DNA of 11,115 nucleotides from an uncultured Caulobacteraceae bacterium (GTDB lineage: Bacteria > Pseudomonadota > Alphaproteobacteria > Caulobacterales > Caulobacteraceae): positions 1 to 11,115 of the forward strand of contig CALEOQ010000370.1 of assembly GCA_937910255.1 (NCBI GenBank), given 5' to 3'. Below the pieces are notes generated by a model, which ran no database searches, was not told the origin of the DNA, and saw only the letters and a list, made by a program, of their open reading frames with translations. Below, piece after piece: positions 1 through 6,023 of this stretch. Within the stretch, counting starts at the first letter, position 1, and every line of letters starts with the position of its first letter. The position numbers were made by a program, and so were the translations under genes.

Positions 1-2
1 TG

Positions 3-1217
3 GGCGACCAGGCGATCGCGCTGGCCAAGGCCGTCGGCTACGACAGCGCCGGTACGGTGGAGTTCGTGGCCGGCCAGGACCGCAGCTTCTTCTTCCTGGA
101 GATGAACACCCGCCTGCAGGTGGAGCACCCGGTCACCGAACTGATCACCGGCGTGGACCTGGTGGAGCAGATGATCCGCTCCGCGGCCGGCGAACCGCTG
201 GCGTTTTCCCAGGACGATCTCTCGATCAACGGCTGGGCGATCGAGAGCCGGATCTATGCCGAGGATCCCTATCGCGGCTTCCTGCCCTCCATTGGCCGGC
301 TGGTGCGCTATCAGCCGCCCGAGGAACGCGACGGGCCACATCTGAAGGTCCGCAACGACGCCGGCGTCCGCGAGGGCGACGAAATCTCGATGTTCTACGA
401 TCCGATGATCTCCAAGCTGTCCACCTGGGCGCCGACCCGGATCGCCGCCATCGACGCCATGGGCGAGGCGCTGGAGAATTTCCACATCGACGGGCTGGGG
501 CAGAACATCCCCTTCCTCGCCGCGGTGATGGACCAGGACCGTTTCCGCTCAGGCCAGCTATCCACCAACTACATCAAGGACGAGTTTCCCGACGGGTTCC
601 AGGGCACGCCCGCCACGGACCGCCAGCGCGACATCCTGATCGCTGCGGCCTGCGCCATGCACCGGGTGGTGAGCGAGCGGGCCTGGCCCGGGCGGGCGCG
701 GGAGGACTGGGTGGTCAACGCCCAGGGCGTCGATCATCCGGTGAAGCTCAGGGGCGAGGGCGGGGCCACGGTGGTCGAGCTGCCCGAGGCGGGCCGGATT
801 CTGACCCTGACGGAGATGGACTGGCGGCCGGGGGCGGCGGTCTTCTCCGCCATGCTGGAGGGGCGGCGGTTCACCGTGCAGGTGGGCCCCGCCGCCGACG
901 GCTTTGTGATCCGGCACCGGGCCGTCGAGTGCCGCGTGCGGGTGCTGACGCCCACCTCGGCCGTGCTCTACAAGCGTCTGCCGCCCAAGAAGGCCGCCGA
1001 CACCGCCAAGCTGGTGCTGTCGCCCATGCCGGGCCTGGTCGTCACCCTGGATGTGGCCGTGGGGCAGGAGGTCAAGACCGGCGAGACGGTGGCGATCATC
1101 GAAGCCATGAAGATGCAGAACATCATCCGCGCCGAGCGGGACGGGGTGGTCAAGGCGGTTGGGGCCAAGCAGGGCGATTCCGTCGCCGCCGACGAGGTGC
1201 TGGTGGAGTTCGTCTGA
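3..1217 (+). CDS. pccA: Propionyl-CoA carboxylase alpha subunit (biotin carboxylase + BCCP), 5' partial
   Basis: This is the C-terminal 404 residues of a biotin-dependent acyl-CoA carboxylase alpha chain, which carboxylates biotin using ATP and bicarbonate. The family is usually about 660-670 residues, so roughly the first 260 lie outside the window. The visible part begins in the ATP-grasp core, with FFFLEMNTRLQVEHPVTE carrying the metal-binding Glu/Asn and catalytic Arg. The biotin carboxylase C-domain follows (ESRIYAEDP, FYDPMISKL), then a weakly conserved linker/BT domain, then the biotinyl domain. The biotinylation motif EAMKM is at 1101-1115, with the acceptor Lys at 1110-1112. The sequence SPMPGLVV before it and EAMKMQN favour the propionyl-CoA rather than the methylcrotonyl-CoA (EAMKMEH) type. 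No terminator hairpin follows the stop. The partner beta chain is not in view; the beta subunit at the right end belongs to the methylcrotonyl type. Family is certain; substrate is a good inference. Confidence 0.93.
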   Translation, partial: GDQAIALAKAVGYDSAGTVEFVAGQDRSFFFLEMNTRLQVEHPVTELITGVDLVEQMIRSAAGEPLAFSQDDLSINGWAIESRIYAEDPYRGFLPSIGRLVRYQPPEERDGPHLKVRNDAGVREGDEISMFYDPMISKLSTWAPTRIAAIDAMGEALENFHIDGLGQNIPFLAAVMDQDRFRSGQLSTNYIKDEFPDGFQGTPATDRQRDILIAAACAMHRVVSERAWPGRAREDWVVNAQGVDHPVKLRGEGGATVVELPEAGRILTLTEMDWRPGAAVFSAMLEGRRFTVQVGPAADGFVIRHRAVECRVRVLTPTSAVLYKRLPPKKAADTAKLVLSPMPGLVVTLDVAVGQEVKTGETVAIIEAMKMQNIIRAERDGVVKAVGAKQGDSVAADEVLVEFV

Positions 1218-1255
1218 CCCGACGAGGCCGGTTGGCGAGGGCCAGCTCTGCTGTC

Positions 1256-1280
1256 GGAACGTCGCCTTGGGAAGGGTGTT
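1256..1280 (+). promoter_or_regulatory. EcfG (sigma-T)-like general stress promoter of the PRC-barrel gene
   Basis: GGAAC at 1256-1260 is followed after exactly 16 bases by TGTT at 1277-1280. The alphaproteobacterial general-stress sigma factor recognises GGAAC-N16/17-CGTT, so the -35 is perfect and the -10 matches 3 of 4 bases. The expected transcript start (about 1287) leaves a leader of some 34 bases containing the GGAG Shine-Dalgarno. The sequence match is direct; the function is inferred. Confidence 0.45.
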
Positions 1281-1320
1281 CTGAAGGTGCGACACAACCT
1301 CAAGACATGGAGTCTTCCCA

Positions 1321-1683
1321 ATGGCCACTGATGCCGCCGACCGCACCGATATGCGCCTGATCGCCGCCGACAAGGTCGAGGGCGTGAGCGTCTACAACCC
1401 CAACGGCGACAAGCTGGGCACGGTGGAGAACATCTTCATCGACAAGGTCTCCGGCCAGGCCGAGTTCGCCACCATGGCCTTTGGCGGCCTGCTGGGCATG
1501 GGCGAGAAGCACTATCCGTTGCCCTGGTCGGTCCTGACCTATGACACCGATAAGGACGGCTTCGTGGTGGCTCTGGAAAAGGAAACCCTGGAAGGGGCGC
1601 CGGGCTACGACAAGTCGCGCTTCTCCACCAGCGACTATGGCTGGCGCGAAGAGGTCAGCGGCTATTACGGCGCCACCGTCTGA
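1321..1683 (+). CDS. PRC-barrel domain protein
   Basis: This is a 120-residue single-domain protein. The PRC-barrel fold spans roughly residues 10-90. It starts with the typical 'VEGVSVYNPNGDKLGTVENI' strand pair, continues 'FIDKVSGQAEFATMAFGG', and ends with the LPWSVLTYD strand that family members use to close the barrel. There is no signal peptide or membrane segment, so it should be cytosolic. Stand-alone PRC-barrel proteins in alphaproteobacteria are often stress-induced and have no established biochemical role; I do not assign one. The ATG start is supported by GGAG at 1309-1312, eight bases upstream. An EcfG-like promoter lies 40-65 bases upstream. The last 19 bases overlap the 3' end of lipB, which runs the other way. 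Confidence 0.9.
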   Translation: MATDAADRTDMRLIAADKVEGVSVYNPNGDKLGTVENIFIDKVSGQAEFATMAFGGLLGMGEKHYPLPWSVLTYDTDKDGFVVALEKETLEGAPGYDKSRFSTSDYGWREEVSGYYGATV

Positions 1684-2432
1684 TCTGACTCCAATGATAT
1701 GGGCGCAGACAGGGGCGGATCGGCCGCCTCTGTCGCCCCGAAGACGGCCTCGAAGCCGGCGCGGAGCCCCGCGTCGGCTTCGTCCATGGTGACCGGCAGA
1801 CCAAGGTCCACCAGGCTGGTCACCCCATGTTCGGTGACGCCGCAAGGCACGATACCGGCGAAGTGGGTGAGGTCGGGCTCGACGTTCAGCGCCACCCCAT
1901 GGAACGACACCCAGCGGCGTAGCTTGACCCCGATGGCGGCGATCTTGTCCTCCTGCGGAGCGAAGCCGGGAGCGCGGCGCTCGACCCACACGCCCACACG
2001 CCCTGGCCGAATCGCGCCTTCGACGTTGAAGCGGGCCAGCGCGCCGATCACCCAGGCCTCCAGGGCTGCGACGAAGGCGCGCACGTCCCGGCGCCGGGCG
2101 GTGAGGTCAAGCATCACATAGGCCACCCGCTGGCCCGGCCCATGATAGGTGAACTGGCCGCCGCGCCCGCTCTGGAAGACCGGGAAACGGTCGGGCTGCA
2201 GCAGGTCCGCCGGCTTGGCCGAAACCCCAGCCGTATAGAGCGGGGGGTGCTCCAGCAGCCAGATCAGCTCACCGGCCCGCCCCTCGGCGATGGCCGCGGC
2301 CCGGGCCTCCATGGCGGCCACGGCGGCCTCATAGTCCACCAGACCCGGCGAGATCGCCCAGCCCACAGGCCGGCCATCCTCGCGGGCGAAGATCGGTGTT
2401 TGGCTCGGCGGATTTAACGTGCGGTCAAGCAT
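1665..2432 (-). CDS. lipB: Lipoyl(octanoyl) transferase LipB
   Basis: LipB transfers octanoyl groups from acyl carrier protein to the lipoyl domains of 2-oxoacid dehydrogenases and the glycine cleavage H protein, the first step of lipoate synthesis. It is cytosolic. The 255-residue product has the family motifs in order: LLEHPPLYTAG (59-69), the substrate-pocket motif RGGQFTYHGPGQ (90-101), DKIAAIGVK with the catalytic Lys at about 163, SFHG (176-179), and PCGVTEHGVTS with the catalytic Cys at about 197. The N-terminus is about 20 residues longer than minimal LipB proteins. The C-terminal 20 residues look like a non-conserved tail reading into the PRC-barrel gene. The ATG at 2432 has only a weak Shine-Dalgarno. 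A GCTAAGAC -10-like box lies 16 bases before it, suggesting a short leader. Confidence 0.96.
   Translation of the reverse strand: MLDRTLNPPSQTPIFAREDGRPVGWAISPGLVDYEAAVAAMEARAAAIAEGRAGELIWLLEHPPLYTAGVSAKPADLLQPDRFPVFQSGRGGQFTYHGPGQRVAYVMLDLTARRRDVRAFVAALEAWVIGALARFNVEGAIRPGRVGVWVERRAPGFAPQEDKIAAIGVKLRRWVSFHGVALNVEPDLTHFAGIVPCGVTEHGVTSLVDLGLPVTMDEADAGLRAGFEAVFGATEAADPPLSAPISLESDQTVAP
2414..2428 (+). promoter_or_regulatory. CtrA-like box (TTAA-N7-TCAA)
   Basis: TTAA (2414-2417), seven bases, then TCAA (2425-2428) matches the CtrA recognition pattern TTAA-N7-TTAA at 7 of 8 positions. It lies inside the first codons of lipB and about 75 bases upstream of the FliN-like start. CtrA directly activates early flagellar genes in Caulobacter, so the target would more plausibly be the FliN-like gene. 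A single near-match can arise by chance, although TTAA is rare in DNA this GC-rich. Confidence 0.3.
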
Positions 2433-2503
2433 GAGCCGTCAATGTGGGGTCTTAGCCCGCCGGCTGCAAAGCCGCAGATGGGTTGGTGTTCAGGGGTGCG
2501 GGT

Positions 2504-2758
2504 TTGTCCAGTCAGGTCGAGGCGGTCAATGTCGAGATTTCGGTGGTGCTGGGCCGCGCCTCCCTGCCCATGCAGCAGCTCCTGCGCATGGGCCGTGGGG
2601 CGGTGATTCCCCTCGACGCCACGGTCAACGAGGAAGTCTGGATCCTGGCCAACAATCACCCCGTCGCCCGCGGCGAAATCCAGATCAGCGACGACAAGAT
2701 CGCCATCGCCGTGACCCGCGAGGCCAATGTGTTCGACTACATGGCCGGCGGAAGCTGA
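2504..2758 (+). CDS. Small FliN/SpoA-family protein (flagellar motor switch type)
   Basis: The product is an 84-residue protein consisting almost only of a SpoA (FliM/FliN C-terminal) domain. Diagnostic stretches are VEISVVLGRASLPMQQLLRM, the GAVIPLDATVNEEVWILANN core and the final VARGEIQISDDKIAIAVTR strand. FliN proteins form the lower ring of the flagellar C-ring and bind FliH or CheY. This one stands alone, away from any flagellar operon, and lacks the N-terminal extension of longer FliN proteins, so it may be the main FliN or a paralogue. I chose the TTG at 2504 because AGGGG (2492-2496) precedes it by seven bases. The same frame is open from TTG 2483 and GTG 2486, which would add up to seven residues. 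A CtrA-like box lies upstream, and the tRNA-Leu gene follows on the same strand. Confidence 0.82.
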   Translation: MSSQVEAVNVEISVVLGRASLPMQQLLRMGRGAVIPLDATVNEEVWILANNHPVARGEIQISDDKIAIAVTREANVFDYMAGGS

Positions 2759-2774
2759 CGGACGAAAACTGTCC

Positions 2775-2803
2775 TTCACAAAGCCGCAGCGGTTTGCTAC
2801 GCC
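2775..2803 (+). promoter_or_regulatory. Housekeeping (sigma-73-like) promoter for tRNA-Leu
   Basis: TTCACAA (2775-2781), 14 bases, then GCTACGCC (2796-2803) fits the Caulobacter housekeeping layout TTGACGS-N10/14-GCTANAWC, with mismatches in both boxes. The predicted start near 2810 is about ten bases before the mature tRNA 5' end, a usual distance for a tRNA precursor. Confidence 0.45.
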
Positions 2804-2819
2804 CCGCGGCTCACCACGA

Positions 2820-2904
2820 GCGGTCGTGGCGGAATTGGTAGACGCGCAGCGTTGAGGTCGCTGTGGGGCAACCCGTGGAAGTTCGAGTCTTCTCGACCGC
2901 ACCA
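2820..2904 (+). tRNA. tRNA-Leu (anticodon GAG)
   Basis: This is an 85-base class II tRNA. The acceptor stem pairs GCGGTCG (2820-2826) with CGACCGC (2894-2900), followed by discriminator A and an encoded CCA (2901-2904). The anticodon stem CAGCG/CGCTG encloses the loop TTGAGGT, with anticodon GAG at 2854-2856 reading CUC and CUU leucine codons. A long variable arm (GGGG/CCC hairpin) follows, typical of tRNA-Leu, then a T arm with TTCGAGT. mgtE begins 55 bases downstream with no terminator between them. Confidence 0.97.
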
Positions 2905-2959
2905 GTGAAACCAGGAACGGCAGAACGGTAGATCTTAGACGTCAGCAGGGGAGGTCCGC

Positions 2960-4378
2960 ATGAGCCGTGAACTGGCCGACCTTGCCGACGATGAGATCGA
3001 ACGCGAAGAAGACCTGGAAGACCTCGCGCTTGGCGAGGACTATGCGCTCAATCCGCAATTCGTCTCGATGGTGGTGGACGCCGCCGATCGCGGCGATTCC
3101 GAGCGCCTGCGCGAGCTGCTCAGCGCGCTGCATCCGGCCGACGTCGCCGACCTGATCGGCTTCCTGGCCGCCGATTATCGCGAAGTGATCCTGCCTCACC
3201 TCGATCCCGAGGCCCTGGCCGAGATCCTCTCTGAACTCGACTACGAAATCCGCGAAGAAATCCTCGAGGCGGTTGCGCCCGAAACCCTGGCCAAGGCGCT
3301 GGGGGAGCTGGATTCCGACGACGCCGCCGACGTGGTCGATGACCTGGAGGCTGACAAGCGCGCCCAGGTCCTGGCGGCCCTGCCGGAAACCGAGCGGGCC
3401 GCCATCGAGAGCGCGCTCTCTTATGGCGAGGAGACCGCCGGGCGGCTGATGCAGCGCGAGGTGGTGGCCGCGCCGCAGTTCTGGACCGTGGGTCAGGCCA
3501 TCGACCACTTCCGGCGCGAGTCCGACGACCTGCCCGAGCTGTTCTTCGACGTCTATGTGGTCGATCCCACCTACAAGCCGGTCGGCGCCGTGCCGATCAG
3601 CACCCTGCTGCGCGCCAAGCGCGACACGCCGCTGGCCCAGATCATGGAGTCTCTGTCCGAGATCCCCGTGGATATGGACCAGGAGGAGGTGGCCTATATC
3701 TTCGACAAGTATCACCTGATCTCTGCGCCGGTGGTCGAGCCGGGCGGCCGGCTGGTCGGCCAGATCACCGTCGACGACATCGTCGGCGTCATCCACGAAG
3801 AAAGCCGCGAGGACATCCTGGCCCTGGCCGGCGTGTCCGATGGCGGGCGGCACGGGGATGTGTGGGACATGGTCCGCTCGCGCCTGCCCTGGCTGTTGCT
3901 CAACACCTTGACCGCGGCCTTGGCGGTCAGCGTCATCCAGGCCTTCGAGGCCCAGATCGCCCAGGTGGTGACCCTGGCGGTCCTGATGCCCATCGTCGCC
4001 TCCCTCGGCGGCAATGGCGCCACCCAGACCCTGACCGTGGCCGTTCGGGCCCTGGCCAGCCGGGAGCTGTCGGCGGTCAACGCCTTTCGCGTGGTCAACC
4101 GCGAGATGATCGTCGGCCTGGTCAACGGCGCTGTGCTGGCCAGCGTGACCAGCCTGGCGGTCTATCTGCTGTTCGGCGACCCGCGGCTCTGCATCGCCTT
4201 TGCGGCGGCCCTGATGATCAACATGTTCGTGGCCTCCGTGGCCGGCGCCCTGGTGCCCCTGGCGCTGGATCGGATGGGGCGCGACCCGGCGGTCTCCTCG
4301 GCCGTCTTCGTCACCTTTGTGACCGACTTCACAGGATTTTTCGCCTTCCTGGGCATCGCCGCCCTGATCCTGCTCTAG
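2960..4378 (+). CDS. mgtE: Magnesium transporter MgtE
   Basis: MgtE is a homodimeric inner-membrane Mg2+ channel gated by cytosolic Mg2+ binding. The 472-residue product shows the full family order. An acidic N-domain with helical repeats spans about residues 30-165 (HPADVADLIGFL, LDSDDAADVVDDL). A CBS pair spans about 166-285 (LMQREVVA..., ISAPVVEPGGRLVGQITVDDIV). A plug helix with RSRLPWLLLN begins near 306, and five transmembrane helices run from about 311 to the end. The pore region carries the MPIVASLGGNGATQ signature (343-356). The last helix has VTDFTGFF with Asp456, the equivalent of the Mg2+-selecting aspartate. Length is normal. The ATG is preceded by a very strong AGGGGAGG (2947-2954), five bases upstream. 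It could be co-transcribed with the upstream tRNA. No Mg riboswitch fits the 55-base gap. Confidence 0.96.
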   Translation: MSRELADLADDEIEREEDLEDLALGEDYALNPQFVSMVVDAADRGDSERLRELLSALHPADVADLIGFLAADYREVILPHLDPEALAEILSELDYEIREEILEAVAPETLAKALGELDSDDAADVVDDLEADKRAQVLAALPETERAAIESALSYGEETAGRLMQREVVAAPQFWTVGQAIDHFRRESDDLPELFFDVYVVDPTYKPVGAVPISTLLRAKRDTPLAQIMESLSEIPVDMDQEEVAYIFDKYHLISAPVVEPGGRLVGQITVDDIVGVIHEESREDILALAGVSDGGRHGDVWDMVRSRLPWLLLNTLTAALAVSVIQAFEAQIAQVVTLAVLMPIVASLGGNGATQTLTVAVRALASRELSAVNAFRVVNREMIVGLVNGAVLASVTSLAVYLLFGDPRLCIAFAAALMINMFVASVAGALVPLALDRMGRDPAVSSAVFVTFVTDFTGFFAFLGIAALILL

Positions 4379-4394
4379 CCCCTTGCTGTAGCCT

Positions 4395-4408
4395 GGGGCC
4401 ACGGCCCC
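4395..4408 (+). other. GC-rich inverted repeat downstream of mgtE, overlapping the spmX promoter
   Basis: GGGGC (4395-4399) and GCCCC (4404-4408) can form a five-pair stem with a CACG loop, 17 bases after the mgtE stop. No T-tract follows, so it is a poor rho-independent terminator. It may stabilise the mgtE 3' end. Its right arm overlaps the proposed -24 element of spmX, so it could also be an operator. Confidence 0.3.
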
Positions 4409-4416
4409 TATCTTGC
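4403..4416 (+). promoter_or_regulatory. Sigma-54-type -24/-12 promoter for spmX
   Basis: GG at 4403-4404 and GC at 4415-4416 are separated by exactly ten bases. The -12 side reads TTGC (4413-4416) and the -24 side reads CGGCCCC, close to the consensus TGGCACG-N4-TTGC. The expected start is near 4428, giving a leader of about 40 bases. In Caulobacter crescentus spmX is known to be transcribed by sigma-54 with the activator TacA, which makes this assignment fit well. The activator site, expected about 100 bases upstream inside mgtE, was not identified. Confidence 0.6.
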
Positions 4417-4467
4417 CGAGAGAGGCGCAGACCCCGTGTTTGTGTCTCAACATGGATCAGGATGGCT

Positions 4468-5922
4468 ATGAAACCGCGTCACCAAGTCTCCCGCGCCGCG
4501 ATCGATCTGATCAAGCGGTTCGAAGGCTACCGCCAAAAGGCGGCGCAGCTGCCCAATGGCCGCTGGACCATCGGCTATGGCCACACCCTGACCGCCCGTG
4601 AAGGCGCCGAAGTCTCAGAACGGGACGCCGAGGCCCTGCTGCTCTATGACCTGATCGCGGTGGCCCATACGGTCAACGAGACCACCTACACGCCGCTGAC
4701 CCAGAACCAGTTCGACGCCCTGTGCTGCTTTGCGTTCAACATCGGCGTCGAGAACTTCCGCCGATCCTCCGTCCTGCGCCGGCTGAACGAAGGCCAGCTG
4801 CTGCTGGCGGCCTGCGGCATGGAGCTGTGGCGCAAGGCGGACTTCGAGGGCGAACGGATCGTCATCGACGCCCTGGTCCGCCGCCGCGCGGCGGAGAAGA
4901 CCCTGTTCCTGACCCCGATGGACGGCTGGGTGCCGGCCCCGTCGCCGGTCCTGCGGCCCAATCTCGACGCCGATGTGAGCGGGATCGTGCCGCGGGAGAC
5001 GCCGCTGGCCGTGCGCACCGCTATGGACGGGCTCGAGGCGGTGGCGCAGCGCGACCTCCAGGCCAGTCCCCTCATGCCCGCGCCGCCGGAGGAGGGCGAG
5101 GCCGAACCAAGCCCGGCCCAGGCCGCCGCTGCGGCTGTAAGCTATCGTCTCCAGGCCATCTTCCGCGAGCCGGCGAGCGAGGAGACTGCGCGACCCCAGG
5201 CCTCGCCTCCTGCGCAGGCGGCTGACGAGATCGAGCCCGAAATTCAAGCCGAGCCCACGAGTCTCGATGATCTGCCGGCGCCCGAAGATATCCCGCCCGA
5301 GGTTGGCGAGGCGACTGACTCTCCGGCCGAGCCTGAGCCTGAGCCTGAACCGGCGCCAGTGTCGGACCCTGCGCCCGTCTTTGCGCCCGTGGCGGGCCTA
5401 GCCATGGCTGGCGGGGCGGAGCGCGCCTTCGTGCTGACCTCGCCCGAGCCTGACGCCGAGGAGGCCGAACCCAAGGCCCGTCTCGACGCCGTCACCGAGT
5501 CGGCCGCCGACAGCGCCCCCAGCCTGTTTGACCGGCCGATCCTGGCGGCCAACGATCCCACGGCTTCGCCGACGGCCTCGACCTCCCCGACGCCTGCGCT
5601 CGATCCCCGCCCGATGCTGATGATCGACGACACGACGCCGGAGCCCGCCATCCTGACCTTCGAGCCTGCGCCGCAGGTTGAGGAGAAGGGGAGCCTTGGT
5701 GGGCTGCTGGTTCTGGCGGGTCTTGGCCTGGCCCTGTTCGCCGGCGGCCTCTTCTGGGCGTTCAACGCCCGGGTCGATGGCGGCGGCTTCATCAGTCCGC
5801 TGGTCGTCGGCTGGATCGCCGGGATCGCAGGGGTCGGCTTCTTCGGCGTCGCAGCCTATCTCATCCTCAAGCGGTTCGGTGGCGAGGATGACCTCGAATC
5901 CGAGGAAAGCCCGTTTAGCTGA
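4468..5922 (+). CDS. spmX: Polar localisation factor SpmX (muramidase-like domain, two C-terminal membrane helices)
   Basis: SpmX in Caulobacterales localises and activates the histidine kinase DivJ at the stalked pole, and in some genera positions the stalk. The 484-residue product has three parts. Residues 7-150 are a GH24 phage-lysozyme-like domain (RFEGYR, GRWTIGYGHT, QFDALCCFAFNIG). Residues 160-405 are a long acidic, Pro/Ala-rich, probably disordered linker with a Pro-Glu repeat near 287-295. Two membrane helices lie at about 409-430 and 441-467, followed by a short acidic tail. The active-site Glu (19) and Thr (34) remain. The position nine residues after the Glu, normally Asp or Cys, is Leu28, so the lysozyme activity should be lost or weak. 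ATG 4468 has AGGA five bases upstream; ATG 4462, two codons earlier, is possible. A sigma-54 promoter precedes it. Confidence 0.92.
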   Translation: MKPRHQVSRAAIDLIKRFEGYRQKAAQLPNGRWTIGYGHTLTAREGAEVSERDAEALLLYDLIAVAHTVNETTYTPLTQNQFDALCCFAFNIGVENFRRSSVLRRLNEGQLLLAACGMELWRKADFEGERIVIDALVRRRAAEKTLFLTPMDGWVPAPSPVLRPNLDADVSGIVPRETPLAVRTAMDGLEAVAQRDLQASPLMPAPPEEGEAEPSPAQAAAAAVSYRLQAIFREPASEETARPQASPPAQAADEIEPEIQAEPTSLDDLPAPEDIPPEVGEATDSPAEPEPEPEPAPVSDPAPVFAPVAGLAMAGGAERAFVLTSPEPDAEEAEPKARLDAVTESAADSAPSLFDRPILAANDPTASPTASTSPTPALDPRPMLMIDDTTPEPAILTFEPAPQVEEKGSLGGLLVLAGLGLALFAGGLFWAFNARVDGGGFISPLVVGWIAGIAGVGFFGVAAYLILKRFGGEDDLESEESPFS

Positions 5923-5932
5923 GGCGGATATG

Positions 5933-5947
5933 GCCCCGGCATGGGGC
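5933..5947 (+). other. Small GC hairpin after spmX
   Basis: GCCCC (5933-5937), loop GGCAT, GGGGC (5943-5947) forms a five-pair stem ten bases after the spmX stop. No T-tract follows, so it is at most a weak transcript 3' end. The remaining bases up to the ivd -10 box show nothing else that I can support. Confidence 0.2.
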
Positions 5948-6009
5948 AAGGCCTGCCTGTGGCGTGCCCTCATGCGGTTGATTACGCCTCGCTGAGGGCC
6001 AAGCGCCAT

Positions 6010-6017
6010 GCTAGGCC
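6010..6017 (+). promoter_or_regulatory. GCTA-type -10 box six bases before ivd
   Basis: GCTAGGCC ends exactly six bases before the ATG at 6024. With the usual 6-7 base discriminator, transcription would begin at the start codon itself and give a leaderless mRNA. No convincing -35 is found at the right distance; TTGATT at 5978 is too far away. The case rests mainly on the same arrangement recurring at two other genes in the window. Confidence 0.35.
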
Positions 6018-6023
6018 GTGGGC

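Noticed and set aside
2942..4453. Open frame of about 500 codons on the minus strand opposite mgtE
   Set aside because: It is a GC-rich shadow: low-complexity Gly/His/Gln/Asp-rich translation without any domain, exactly opposite a complete MgtE with a strong ribosome site.
3862..4467. Upstream extension of the spmX frame into mgtE
   Set aside because: It is out of frame with real MgtE coding sequence; SpmX proteins begin at the lysozyme-like domain, and a Shine-Dalgarno plus promoter sit directly before 4468.
5328..5352. Functional DNA repeat in spmX (repeated GAGCCT units)
   Set aside because: It is simply the codon-level repeat of the Pro-Glu stretch in the disordered linker.
5978..6017. 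TTGATT at 5978 as the -35 of ivd
   Set aside because: It lies about 25 bases from the GCTA box, well beyond the 10-14 bases usual for this promoter type.
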